Source: Oscillospiraceae bacterium
GTDB taxonomy: Bacteria > Bacillota > Clostridia > UMGS1810
Direction: 5' to 3'
DNA length: 32,644 nucleotides
NCBI GenBank assembly: GCA_015068565.1
Contig: SVKG01000004.1
Location: forward strand, 1 to 32,644
The notes under the pieces are model-generated. The model ran no database searches. It was given only the letters and a program-made list of their open reading frames with translations, and was not told where the DNA came from. Shown here in pieces: positions 1-9,312 of this stretch (its first letter is position 1; the number at the start of each line of letters is the position of its first letter). A program made the translations under genes and the position numbers.

Positions 1-184
1 CGTTGGGTATAAAATCGTTTCCGTTAAATTTTTCTCCCGAAATTGCAACAAACACAGCATTTTCACAGTCACGGCTATCGGTTGATACGGCGCCCACAAG
101 GGTGTTTTTTTCGCCGAACACTATCTCGCCGCCCGTTGCAGCGGCTATCTCTGACAATGTAAGGGGTTCTATGCTGTATGACAT
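1..184 (-). CDS. murF: UDP-N-acetylmuramoyl-tripeptide--D-alanyl-D-alanine ligase (MurF), N-terminal fragment cut by window edge
   Basis: Reverse-strand translation from ATG at 184: MSYSIEPLTLSEIAAATGGEIVFGEKNTLVGAVSTDSRDCENAVFVAISGEKFNGNDFIPN, a typical MurF N-terminus. Lies directly downstream of murE. Confidence 0.85.
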   Translation of the reverse strand, partial: MSYSIEPLTLSEIAAATGGEIVFGEKNTLVGAVSTDSRDCENAVFVAISGEKFNGNDFIPN

Positions 185-206
185 ATACAATCCTCCACGA
201 GAAACT

Positions 207-1646
207 TTACTTGCTCATTTTTTCAAAAATCTCTGCAACAATCTTTCGTTCGTCAAACTCTATAATATCATTACCTAAAATCTGATACGTTTCATGGCCT
301 TTTCCCAAAAGAAGTACCACATCATCTTCCCTTGCAATACCCATGGCATACTCTATCGCATCTCTGCGGTTTTCTATAACCTCATACACTGCATCGGTGT
401 TCTTGATGCCGGTGAGAATTTCCTCTATGATAGACATGGGCTCCTCGGTACGGGGATTATCGCTTGTAACAACACAGATATCCGACAGTTTCCCCGCAAT
501 AGAGCCCATAATGGGGCGTTTTGTTCTGTCGCGGTCGCCGCCGCAGCCGAAAACAGTTATTATTCTGCCTTTGCAAAAACCCTTTACGGTACTTATGATA
601 TTTTCAACTCCGTCGGGGGTATGGGCATAATCTATCATTACAGTATACGGAGCATCAATGCGTACAATCTCTGCCCTGCCTTTTACTCCGGCGATATCTT
701 TAAGCACTGAACCGCAGTATGCCGTATCGATCCCCAGCATATTGCTTATACCTGTTGCACAAAGGGCGTTATATACGGAAAACTCACCGGGAACGGGCAG
801 ATGTATTCTGCTTCCGTTAACGCAAAAATCCACGCCTTTTCCGCTGTATGAAATGTCTGTGGCTTTATAGTCACAGTCATTTTTTACGCCGTAATACTTA
901 ACATCGCAGGTGGCGTTTTTGACAAGGCTTTCAGTATATGCATCGTCGATGTTGACAACCCCATACTTACACACAGAAAACAGTCGGGATTTTGCCTCGG
1001 CATAGTTATCCATAGTTATATGAAAATCAAGATGGTCCTGTGTGAGGTTTGTAAATGCTCCTACCTCAAACTCACAGTTGCGAACTCTGTTAAGGCAAAG
1101 GGAGTGAGAGGAAATCTCCATAACCACATAGTCTACACCTTCGCGGGTCATAATGGAAAACAGTTCTTGGAGTTCCAGTGATTCGGGGGTAGTTCGTTCA
1201 CTTTTAAGCACAAGGTTACCCACCATATTCTGATTTGTGCCGATAAGCCCCACCTTATGCCCAAGCGATTCAAGTATGGCTTTTACAAGATACGTCACGG
1301 TTGTTTTACCGTTTGTACCGGTGACGCCTATAAGTTTAAAATTCTTTGAAGGGTGACCGTAAAAGTTTGCCGCAAGGTCTGCCAGTGCTGCACGGGTATC
1401 TGCTGTGACTATCTGCGGAACGGCAAGGTCTGCCGCACAATCTTCCACAACAACCGCAACTGCACCGTTTTCAATGGCGTTGCTTATATATTTATGGCCG
1501 TCTACATTAAACCCTTTAACGGCAACAAAGACGTCACCTTTTTTTATTTTAAGAGAATTATAGCAAACTCCGCCGACTTGCAAACCGTCAATATTTCCGA
1601 TGATTTCTCTGACTTGCACACCTTCGATAAGTTCTTTGAGCAACAT
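207..1646 (-). CDS. murE: UDP-N-acetylmuramoyl-L-alanyl-D-glutamate ligase (MurE)
   Basis: 479-aa ORF with the Mur ligase ATP motif GVTGTNGKTTV, plus DYAHTPDGVENII and DNPRTEEP motifs. dcw cluster context. Confidence 0.95.
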   Translation of the reverse strand: MLLKELIEGVQVREIIGNIDGLQVGGVCYNSLKIKKGDVFVAVKGFNVDGHKYISNAIENGAVAVVVEDCAADLAVPQIVTADTRAALADLAANFYGHPSKNFKLIGVTGTNGKTTVTYLVKAILESLGHKVGLIGTNQNMVGNLVLKSERTTPESLELQELFSIMTREGVDYVVMEISSHSLCLNRVRNCEFEVGAFTNLTQDHLDFHITMDNYAEAKSRLFSVCKYGVVNIDDAYTESLVKNATCDVKYYGVKNDCDYKATDISYSGKGVDFCVNGSRIHLPVPGEFSVYNALCATGISNMLGIDTAYCGSVLKDIAGVKGRAEIVRIDAPYTVMIDYAHTPDGVENIISTVKGFCKGRIITVFGCGGDRDRTKRPIMGSIAGKLSDICVVTSDNPRTEEPMSIIEEILTGIKNTDAVYEVIENRRDAIEYAMGIAREDDVVLLLGKGHETYQILGNDIIEFDERKIVAEIFEKMSK

Positions 1647-1672
1647 AACGGTATCACCTTTCTGCCTGTCGG

Positions 1673-3889
1673 CTAATGTACGTTTGTATAATTGAATTCC
1701 ACGGTAACAATCGTACCCTTGGGAACAAGTGTTCCCGGCGGAGGAGTCTGGGATGCGACAATCGCTTCGCCGTCTTTTACCTCGGCATTACCGGATATTT
1801 TGAGGTTGAGTCCGGCATTGGTTATACGTCTGTTGGCCTCGCTTACTCCGCTGCTGATAACATCGGGGACTACAACATCGCTCTCGTCCGTCTCTCTTGT
1901 GTAGAGCACAACAGTAGATGACGCCGGTAGTGCCGTACCGCCTTTTGGTATCTGTGAGACGATAACCTCTCCGTCTCCTACTATCTGATATCTTAAACCT
2001 GAATTTTCAAATGCCTTGGAAACATCTGCCACGCTGAGTCCTTCAACATTGGGAACAGGCAGATCCATGGTTTTGAGTTCTTCCTCTGTATACTGGGGTT
2101 CTATGCCCAGGTATCTCAGCGTATCTTCGAAAATAAGTTTAAAAGTAGGTGCTGCTATCTGACCGCCCATATAAGTATCGCCCATAGGCTCGTCAAGAAG
2201 CAAAAGTCCTATTACCTCAGGGTCATTGGCAGGTGCAAATCCCGCAAAGGACGCTATATATCTGCCGTTGCCTCTGGGCAGTTTTTCACTCGTACCGGTT
2301 TTACCCGCAACACGATAACCCGCTATATAGGCATTTTTGGATGTGCCGTTTGTAACAACGCTTTCGAGTATCTGCCTTGTGGTTGCAGCGGTTTCTTCGG
2401 AAATAACTTTTCTTATATTCTTTGATTCAAATGTTTTGATAACATTACCGTCATCATCGGTAAGCACCTTGGCAATACGGGGGCGCACCATTGTTCCGCC
2501 GTTGGCTATGGCAGAATACGCCGTTATAAGTTGCAGGGGCGTAATCTGGAAAGACTGTCCGAAGGAACAGGTGGCAAGTTCGACCTCGTTGAAATTTGCC
2601 ATCTGGTGAAATGCACAAACCGCTTCACCGGGAAGGTCAAAACCTGTTTTTTCCGCAAAGCCGAAGGCTTTGTAATACTTATAGAAATTTGAATTACCGA
2701 TCCTTGCACCAACCGTCATAAATACCGGATTACAGGAGTTTTCAACACCCTGCAAAAAGGTTTCCGCTCCGTGTCCTCCCGTTTTCCAGCAGTGGATAAC
2801 GTGAGGGCCTACAACATGGGCGCCTGTACAATGGAAAGCATCGTTTATGCTTACAACATTTTCCTCCAATGCCATGGCGGTTGTAATAGCCTTGAATGTA
2901 GAGCCAGGCTCGTAGGTATCAACAACGGCTTTGTTACGCCACATTTTTTGGAGTTCGTCATTATAAAACTTGGTTTTTTCGTCGCCTTGGAGCGCATCCA
3001 TCTGTGTCTGCTTTTCTGCACTGTTAAGCGTAAAAGGATCGTTAAGGTCAAAAGACGGATATGTTGCCATAGCAAGAATATCCCCCGTTTTTGCCTCCAT
3101 TATTATACACGCGGCTCCGTTTTGTACTTTATAGTCTGCTACCGCCTGTTCGAGATTTTTCTCAACAAAATGCTGTATTGTTTCATCTATCGTAAGCACA
3201 AGGTTGGCGCCGTTTTCCGGATTGATATACTTTTCATACTTAAAAGGCATATCGGTACCCATAGCATTTTTGGCAGTTACTATTCTGCCGGGCAGACCTT
3301 TGAGATACTTATCAAACGAAAGTTCAACTCCGTTAAGACCCTGATTGTCTGTACCGACAAAACCTATTACATGGGATGCCAACTTACCGTAAGGATAATA
3401 CCGCTTTGTATCCTCGGAAAGATACACGCCTTTTAGTTTATTGGTAGTATGCCCATCCTCGTCTTCAAAACTCATAAAAGAACGGATTGCATCGGCAGGT
3501 TCTTTTTCTACACGGCGTTTGATAATCTCATAACTGGAATTTTTAGTGATTTTTTTATAAACGGACTCTCTGTCCATTTCCAACACAGTCGACAAGGTGT
3601 CTGCCACAAAATCCGCATTATCGGCTTCGGCAATCTCACGGGGGCTTACCGATACCATTTCAACCGAGGCACTCTGGGCAAGTATTTTGCCGTTACGGTC
3701 ATAGATTATACCTCGTTTTGAATTTATTGTTTTATCCTTGGTCTGCTGCTCAATCGCCTTAATCTGCAACTCGGGACCGTTAACAAACTGTATCCATATA
3801 CAACGCCCGAGAAGTGCAACAAGCAACAGGGCAAATATCAAAAATATATAAAAGGCTCGTTTTTTGCTGTTTAAATTTAAATTATTCAT
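1673..3889 (-). CDS. spoVD: Class B penicillin-binding protein, SpoVD/FtsI type with C-terminal PASTA repeats
   Basis: 738 aa; N-terminal TM segment, transpeptidase motifs STFK (YEPGSTFK) and KTGT (VAGKTGTSE), two C-terminal PASTA-like repeats. dcw context. SpoVD versus FtsI/PbpB cannot be resolved from sequence alone. Confidence 0.85.
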   Translation of the reverse strand: MNNLNLNSKKRAFYIFLIFALLLVALLGRCIWIQFVNGPELQIKAIEQQTKDKTINSKRGIIYDRNGKILAQSASVEMVSVSPREIAEADNADFVADTLSTVLEMDRESVYKKITKNSSYEIIKRRVEKEPADAIRSFMSFEDEDGHTTNKLKGVYLSEDTKRYYPYGKLASHVIGFVGTDNQGLNGVELSFDKYLKGLPGRIVTAKNAMGTDMPFKYEKYINPENGANLVLTIDETIQHFVEKNLEQAVADYKVQNGAACIIMEAKTGDILAMATYPSFDLNDPFTLNSAEKQTQMDALQGDEKTKFYNDELQKMWRNKAVVDTYEPGSTFKAITTAMALEENVVSINDAFHCTGAHVVGPHVIHCWKTGGHGAETFLQGVENSCNPVFMTVGARIGNSNFYKYYKAFGFAEKTGFDLPGEAVCAFHQMANFNEVELATCSFGQSFQITPLQLITAYSAIANGGTMVRPRIAKVLTDDDGNVIKTFESKNIRKVISEETAATTRQILESVVTNGTSKNAYIAGYRVAGKTGTSEKLPRGNGRYIASFAGFAPANDPEVIGLLLLDEPMGDTYMGGQIAAPTFKLIFEDTLRYLGIEPQYTEEELKTMDLPVPNVEGLSVADVSKAFENSGLRYQIVGDGEVIVSQIPKGGTALPASSTVVLYTRETDESDVVVPDVISSGVSEANRRITNAGLNLKISGNAEVKDGEAIVASQTPPPGTLVPKGTIVTVEFNYTNVH

Positions 3890-3931
3890 TTATCCACTCA
3901 CCCTTCATTTATTTTCTTTCCCTCTACGGAC

Positions 3932-3952
3932 AAAAAAGCAGGCGATGCCTGC
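3932..3952 (-). terminator. Intrinsic terminator or attenuator between the ftsL-like gene and the PBP gene
   Basis: Minus-strand AGCAGGC-ATC-GCCTGCT followed by a T-tract, about 45 nt upstream of the PBP start codon. Confidence 0.6.
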
Positions 3953-3983
3953 TGTCTGACTTTTAATAAATTTATATGACGAA

Positions 3984-4496
3984 TCAATCTATATATTCCA
4001 TCATCTCTCCTATGCCCTTACCCATGGCAACCAACGTGCCGCCGTTCCAGGTTGTTCCTTTTTTATCGGAAATCTCTGCATAGTTAGTCTGCTCTACATT
4101 AACATATACCATCTGGTATTTGTCGGGATGCTTCATACCCAGTTCGTTTATTGCAATTTCTTCAATTCTTTTTAAATCAAGTGATCTTTCAATATCGAGT
4201 GTTGTCTGATTATTCTGAGCGGTGATGGCTTTAAGTTGATTCTGCATATCGTTTACCTGAGATGATTTTTCAATAATTATGGCATTGGTAAACAGTACGC
4301 CTATTGCAATTGCAAATACCGAAAAGAATATTGCCGCGCCACGGAGATGCTTAACAAACTCCGCTTTTTTTGACTCTCTTACTTCCCGGCGTCTTGCTAT
4401 ATTTTCTTGTACATCCTGATTTTTGTAGTCAGTATAAGCAAAGTCTGTAATCTTATAAGCAGAAGTTCCGTTATAATAATTCGACACCGCTCTCAC
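3984..4496 (-). CDS. FtsL-like septum formation protein
   Basis: 170 aa, single central TM followed by a coiled-coil-like region (SSQVNDMQNQLKAITAQNNQTTLDIERSLDLKRIEEIAINELGMKHPD). Sits between rsmH and the PBP, the usual ftsL position. Confidence 0.75.
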   Translation of the reverse strand: MRAVSNYYNGTSAYKITDFAYTDYKNQDVQENIARRREVRESKKAEFVKHLRGAAIFFSVFAIAIGVLFTNAIIIEKSSQVNDMQNQLKAITAQNNQTTLDIERSLDLKRIEEIAINELGMKHPDKYQMVYVNVEQTNYAEISDKKGTTWNGGTLVAMGKGIGEMMEYID

Positions 4497-4498
4497 TC

Positions 4499-5434
4499 CT
4501 AATCAATTTTTTCTATCACACGCAGTTTGGCACTGGCCGACCTGCTGTTTATCTCTTTTTCTTCGTCGGTTGCTACGATGGGCTTTCTGTTAATCAACCT
4601 GCCCCGCGGCTTTTTGCCGCAAACACAAACGGGAAACTCTTTTGGACAGGTACAGCCCGAACACAATTCGCCAAAAACATGCTTTACTATCCTGTCTTCA
4701 AGAGAATGGAAAGTGATTATGCAAAGTCTGCCGTTCGTGTTTAAGCAATCAAAAAAGTCTGTTACGGCATTTTTTAAATCTGCAAGTTCACCGTTGACCT
4801 CTATCCTTATAGCCTGAAAGGTCCTCTTGGCAGGGTGTGAACCCTTGGGTACCGACTTTGCCGGAACTGCCCTGCGGATAACCTCTGCAAGTTCCGCAGT
4901 GGTGGATATGGGTTTTCGTGCCCGTTCTGCCTCAATAAGTTCGGCTATCTTGCGCCCGTAACGCTCCTCGCCGTAATCGTAAATTATCTTTGCAAGTTTA
5001 TCTTTGCTGTATGTATTTACCACATCGTAAGCACTTAAAGAATCTTTTTGATTCATCCTCATATCGAGGGGTGCATCTTTTGTATAACTGAATCCCCGTT
5101 CGGGATTGTCTATCTGATAAGATGATATCCCCAAATCTATAAGCGCTCCGTCAAGTCCGGACACGTTATTTTCTGCAAGGATATTTTTGATGTTTTTATA
5201 ATTATCATGGACATAAACCATATTTTCCCGATTGCCTATTCTTGCAGAGGCTGCCGCTATGGCTTCGGCATCACGGTCAATGCCTATCAGTTTTCCGCCT
5301 TTAAGATGAGAAAATATCACCGACGAATGTCCGCCTCCGCCGAGAGTACCATCGGCATACACACCGTCAGGCCGTATGTTAAGACCTTCTATGCACTCGC
5401 TTAGCAAAACGGGAACATGTTTAAACTCCATCAT
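4499..5434 (-). CDS. rsmH: 16S rRNA (cytosine1402-N4)-methyltransferase RsmH (MraW)
   Basis: 311 aa; [34 protein letters not shown] and [15 protein letters not shown]-type motifs. Overlaps the mraZ stop. Confidence 0.95.
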   Translation of the reverse strand: MMEFKHVPVLLSECIEGLNIRPDGVYADGTLGGGGHSSVIFSHLKGGKLIGIDRDAEAIAAASARIGNRENMVYVHDNYKNIKNILAENNVSGLDGALIDLGISSYQIDNPERGFSYTKDAPLDMRMNQKDSLSAYDVVNTYSKDKLAKIIYDYGEERYGRKIAELIEAERARKPISTTAELAEVIRRAVPAKSVPKGSHPAKRTFQAIRIEVNGELADLKNAVTDFFDCLNTNGRLCIITFHSLEDRIVKHVFGELCSGCTCPKEFPVCVCGKKPRGRLINRKPIVATDEEKEINSRSASAKLRVIEKID

Positions 5435-5862
5435 ATCATGATACCAACTTCATCAAGACCGGCTGTAACCTTATCGGTATCCATCTCGTCAAGATAATCG
5501 GTCCAGTTTTCAGTAGCCCAGATTTCCAGTTTATTACCGTAACCTGCAACAGTAACCTCTTTATTTATCTGCGCAAACTCAACCAAATGCTGGGGCAACA
5601 GTATTCTTCCCTGCTTGTCCATCTCGCAGTCACACGCTCCGGAAAGAAAATGTCTTGTAAGTGCTCGGGAGTTTTTGTTGGTTAAAGGCAGACTTTTGAG
5701 TTTCTCCGAGAAAACGCTCCACTCTGACATAGGGAACACGAACAAACTGTTTTCAAAACCTCTTGTTATAACAAACTCTGTCCCAAGGTTTTCCCTGAAC
5801 TTTACGGGAATAATTATTCTGCCCTTGGCATCAATACTGTGACGATATTCACCACGAAACAT
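5431..5862 (-). CDS. mraZ: Transcriptional regulator MraZ
   Basis: 143 aa; [27 protein letters not shown] and a second [12 protein letters not shown] repeat, typical of MraZ/AbrB-like folds. First gene of the dcw cluster. Confidence 0.95.
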   Translation of the reverse strand: MFRGEYRHSIDAKGRIIIPVKFRENLGTEFVITRGFENSLFVFPMSEWSVFSEKLKSLPLTNKNSRALTRHFLSGACDCEMDKQGRILLPQHLVEFAQINKEVTVAGYGNKLEIWATENWTDYLDEMDTDKVTAGLDEVGIMI

Positions 5863-5888
5863 TTTCTCACCACCTTTGTCTGGATTTT

Positions 5889-5926
5889 AACCACTTTCTA
5901 CCACAAAACACCACTTTTAACCACTC
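5889..5926 (-). promoter_or_regulatory. Putative MraZ operator: four AGTGGT-type direct repeats with 10-bp period
   Basis: Minus strand GAGTGGTTAA AAGTGGTGTT TTGTGGTAGA AAGTGGTTAA: GTGGT cores at exactly 10-bp spacing, just upstream of mraZ. Confidence 0.75.
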
Positions 5927-6141
5927 TTGATGTAATTTTACATCATATTTGAAAGATTTGCAATAGTTTTTTTAAAAAAGATTACGGAAATATTACAAAA
6001 AAACGTGTTTTTTTAAATTTTCGTTAATTCTATACAAAAAAATCTTTGCTTTAGTTTTAAATTATGGGTTTTGGGCACACTTTTTTGTGGGTTTTATCAA
6101 AAACTTTTGGTAATGGATAGCCAAAACGTGTTTCGGGCAAC

Positions 6142-6169
6142 AAAAAAATCGGCTGTCGCCGATTTTTTT
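6142..6169 (-). terminator. Bidirectional-looking intrinsic terminator after spoVG
   Basis: AAAAAAATCGGC-TGTC-GCCGATTTTTTT, 9 bp downstream of the spoVG stop. Confidence 0.8.
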
Positions 6170-6177
6170 CGGTATAT

Positions 6178-6459
6178 TTATTCTCCTGTATCTATACTCT
6201 CCTGTATTACCGCGGAATTATACTTATCTATAATAGATGTCTGCAATAGTTCGCGCATTTGGGTGTTTATAGGATGAGCGATATCCTTAAATTCATTATC
6301 GGGAGTCTTCCGCGACGGCATCGCTATAAAAAGTTTATCCGCACCCTCGATTATCTTTATGTCGTGTACTACAAAACAGTTGTCAAATGTAACCGACACC
6401 ACTGCCCTCATCTTACCCTCCTGGTCTATCTGCCTGATTCTGATATCCGTAATATCCAT
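6178..6459 (-). CDS. spoVG: SpoVG family RNA-binding regulator
   Basis: [65 protein letters not shown] is diagnostic for SpoVG. Start set at the internal ATG preceded by GGAAGGAA; the ORF track extends 12 codons upstream. Confidence 0.93.
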   Translation of the reverse strand: MDITDIRIRQIDQEGKMRAVVSVTFDNCFVVHDIKIIEGADKLFIAMPSRKTPDNEFKDIAHPINTQMRELLQTSIIDKYNSAVIQESIDTGE

Positions 6460-6584
6460 TGTTTGCACGTTCCTTCCTTTTAAGTTGTTTTTCAATCTTT
6501 ATATTGCTCCTGTTTTGCCAATAATATTCACTTGTTAATTACATTTTTTGGGATGCTGCGGAGGATTTTGTCAACTACGCCCCC

Positions 6585-6613
6585 TTGACATTTAATCGAT
6601 TGTGTGCTATAAT
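6585..6613 (+). promoter_or_regulatory. Consensus sigma-A promoter upstream of veg
   Basis: TTGACA (6585-6590), 17-bp spacer, TATAAT (6608-6613), a perfect match to both hexamers. Confidence 0.85.
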
Positions 6614-6672
6614 GTCAATTATTGTTGTGACAGCTTTTGTTTTTTTAATTTATTAAAACGGAGCGTGGGTGT

Positions 6673-6918
6673 ATGAACACCATAAGTAAGATTGAAGAAA
6701 TAAAAGAAACTTTGACATCGTACGTTGGCAGACGTGTACATGTTACTGTTAAGAAAGGCAGAAAAATGCGGTTTGCCCGTAAGGGTGTTATTGAGAATGT
6801 TTACCCCAATATTTTTGTAGTCAGGCTTGAACCCCGTGGCGAAGAAGGCGAACGCAGGGTTTCTTTCAGTTATGCCGATATTCTCACCCGGGTTGTGGAA
6901 GTTCTGGTTTTTAAATAA
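6673..6918 (+). CDS. veg: Veg family protein
   Basis: 81 aa: MNTISKIEEIKETLTSYVGRRVHVTVKKGRKMRFARKGVIENVYPNIFVVRL...RRVSFSYADILTRVVEV, characteristic Veg sequence. Confidence 0.9.
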   Translation: MNTISKIEEIKETLTSYVGRRVHVTVKKGRKMRFARKGVIENVYPNIFVVRLEPRGEEGERRVSFSYADILTRVVEVLVFK

Positions 6919-6976
6919 TACATACAAGTACATCTTTTTTAAGATGTGCTTTATTTATTAAGGGGAGGTTTTCCTT

Positions 6977-7573
6977 ATGATTTACAGCACTACTTTTTCA
7001 AAACTTATAGATATATTCAGAGCGTTGCCGGGTGTGGGTCAAAAATCCGCCGTAAGAATGGCATATTATATCCTCTCCCTTTCCGACGATCAGGTTAAAT
7101 ACATTGCCGACACCATCCTTTCGGCAAAGGAAAAAACTCATTATTGTCCCGTTTGCCGCAACATAACAGAGGATGAGATTTGTGATATCTGCTCTAACAT
7201 AAACAGGGACAAATCAGTTATTTGCGTTGTGGAAAGACCGAGAGATGTTATATCTATGGAAAAGACGGGGGAATTTAACGGAACATATCACGTTCTCCAC
7301 GGTGCAATCTCTCCGGTAGACGGTATAAGCCCGTCAGACCTTACCATCGACGGTCTTATTGACAGGGTAAAGACCGGTGATGTAAAAGAGGTTATAATGG
7401 CAAACAATCCCAGTATAGACGGCGAGGCAACCGCTATGTATATTGCGCGTTTAATGAAGCCCTATAATGTAAAGGTGACGCGCATCGCTTACGGACTGCC
7501 CGTCGGCGGAGATCTCGAATATGCCGACCAGATAACCCTTGCAAAGGCGCTGGAAGGCAGAGTAGAAATCTGA
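6977..7573 (+). CDS. recR: Recombination protein RecR
   Basis: 198 aa; FRALPGVGQKSAVRMAYYIL, zinc motif CPVCRNITEDEICDIC, Toprim region (ICVVERPRDVISMEKTGEFNGTYHVLHGAISP). Confidence 0.96.
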   Translation: MIYSTTFSKLIDIFRALPGVGQKSAVRMAYYILSLSDDQVKYIADTILSAKEKTHYCPVCRNITEDEICDICSNINRDKSVICVVERPRDVISMEKTGEFNGTYHVLHGAISPVDGISPSDLTIDGLIDRVKTGDVKEVIMANNPSIDGEATAMYIARLMKPYNVKVTRIAYGLPVGGDLEYADQITLAKALEGRVEI

Positions 7574-7593
7574 TTTATCTGCGATTATGCGAT

Positions 7594-7632
7594 AAAAATC
7601 CCGTTGGTTATTAAACCAACGGGATTTTTTTA
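7594..7632. terminator. Bidirectional intrinsic terminator between convergent recR and symporter gene
   Basis: AAAAATCCCGTTGGTT-ATT-AAACCAACGGGATTTTTTT, near-perfect stem with T-tracts on both strands. Confidence 0.85.
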
Positions 7633-9011
7633 TTCTTCTACTTGCTTTTTATTGTTAAAATATTCTTTTGTATGTTTCTTGACTACCTTATAAAGCCCCA
7701 GAAGACCGATAAGGTTTGGCACCATCATAAGTCCGTTCATCGTTTCCGAAATACTCCATATAACTTCAAGGTTACCTACTGCGCCCACAAACACCACAAC
7801 AACATACGCGATTCTGTATATGCGCACAGCCATGTGATTGTTTTTAGTCAGGTATTTGATGGAAACCTCGCCGTAGTATGCCCAGCCAAGAATAGTTGAA
7901 AGTGCAAAGAATATGGTTGACAGTGTTACAACCACGCTACCCACCCCGGGGAGTATCTTATTAAACGATGCAATAGAGAGTGCCGCACCCAGGAACTCAC
8001 CATTCTGCCACAGACCTGTGGTGAGTATAACAAGGGCAGACATAGTACATATAATAATGGTAGTGAAAAACACCTCGAACATTCCCCACAAGCCCTGATC
8101 TACGGGGTTTTTGGCGCTGGAAGCAGAATGTGCGATAGGCGCACTACCAAGACCCGCCTCATTGGAGAATATGCCTCGTGAAAATCCATAATGCATAGCC
8201 GTCATAATACCGTATCCGGCAACGCCGCCCGCAGCAGATTTAAAGTTAAATGCCTCTTTAAATATAAGCGCAAAAGCCGCAGGAACCTTTTGGATATTGA
8301 TAATAATCGCAATCAAAGAACACGCTACATAAAAAAACGCCATAGCCGGAACGAGTTTTTCATTTACCGAAGATATACGGCGCATTCCGCCAAGGATAAC
8401 TGCACTTACAATAATTGTAAGTGCAATGCCTGTTATCTCAGGTGATATATTAACAGTAGATTTAAGTGCTACCGAAATGGAGTTGGACTGTGTGGCATTA
8501 CCCGTTCCCATACAGGCAAAAATAGCAAAAACGGCGAAAATACCCGCAAGCCATTTAAGACCCAAACCATTCCTTATGTAATACATCGGGCCGCCAATCC
8601 ATTGACCTTTTTTATCCTTTTCGCGATATGAAATGGAGAGAACAATCTCGGCATACTTTGTGACCATACCCAGCAGAGCACTTACCCACATCCAGAAAAT
8701 CGCACCCGGTCCGCCGGAAACAATAGCCGTTGCAATACCGGCAATACTGCCTGTGCCGATTGTACCCGCCATAGCCGTCGCAACCGCCTGAAAAGAACTG
8801 ACACCGGATTCATCACCGGAGCGGTGCTTACCACTAACATTCCGCCAATGGTATTTTTAATAGCATATCCGAACTTTCTGAACTGCAAAAACTTTGTGTT
8901 GAGCGTCAAAAACAAGCCGGTGCCAATCATCAGCGCTATCATATAAGGGCCCCATACAAAGTCGTTTATTTTAGTATTTAAAAAAGTTATCAGTTCCAAG
9001 ATGTTTCCCAT
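7630..9011 (-). pseudogene. Sodium:alanine/amino-acid symporter (AGCS family) with a single-base frameshift near 8836
   Basis: The N-terminal part (MGNILELITFLNTKINDFVWGPYMIALMIGTGLFLTLNTKFLQFRKFGYAIKNTIGGM) and the C-terminal part (..SGKHRSGDESGVSSFQAVATAMAGTIGTGSIAGIATAI...) are in different frames. One extra T near 8836-8837 restores GGMFSGKHRSGDESGVSSFQA. May be a real lesion or an assembly error. Confidence 0.85.
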
Positions 9012-9118
9012 ATCAACCCTCCGTTGATTCTTTGCAAAATCAATCACAACTTTTTAAGTTTACATCATTTAAAGAAACAAGTCAAGATTTTACAAAAAAA
9101 TTCATAGAAATCAGTTTA

Positions 9119-9205
9119 TGCCCTCTCAGGGTTCGAATCCCTTACAAATTAAAAAGGTACAATGCCGTAAGGCACTGTACCTTTTTAATCAGGAAAGGAT
9201 GGGAT
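9119..9205. repeat. Direct repeat, copy 1 (87 bp)
   Basis: TGCCCTCTCAGGGTTCGAATCCCTTACAAATTAAAAAGGTACAATGCCGTAAGGCACTGTACCTTTTTAATCAGGAAAGGATGGGAT, identical to 9313-9399 (offset 194). Confidence 0.95.
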
Positions 9206-9312
9206 AAGTATGCTTCGCATCCTTCCTGCTTGACGACCGCGCCAAAGCGCAGTACCCGTCCGCGCACCACTCCACTGGCAAACAGTTCGCCAAACTGTTT
9301 GCCGTCGTTCCG

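Noticed and set aside
2771-3436. 221-aa plus-strand ORF
   Set aside because: Lies entirely antisense to the PBP gene, with composition typical of a shadow ORF.
6619-6933. 104-aa minus-strand ORF
   Set aside because: Antisense to veg and its promoter region; veg is unambiguous.
9145-9160. Second complete tRNA on the plus strand ending at GGGTTCGAATCCC
   Set aside because: Only a T-arm-like segment is visible; no matching acceptor, D-arm or anticodon arm upstream in either copy.
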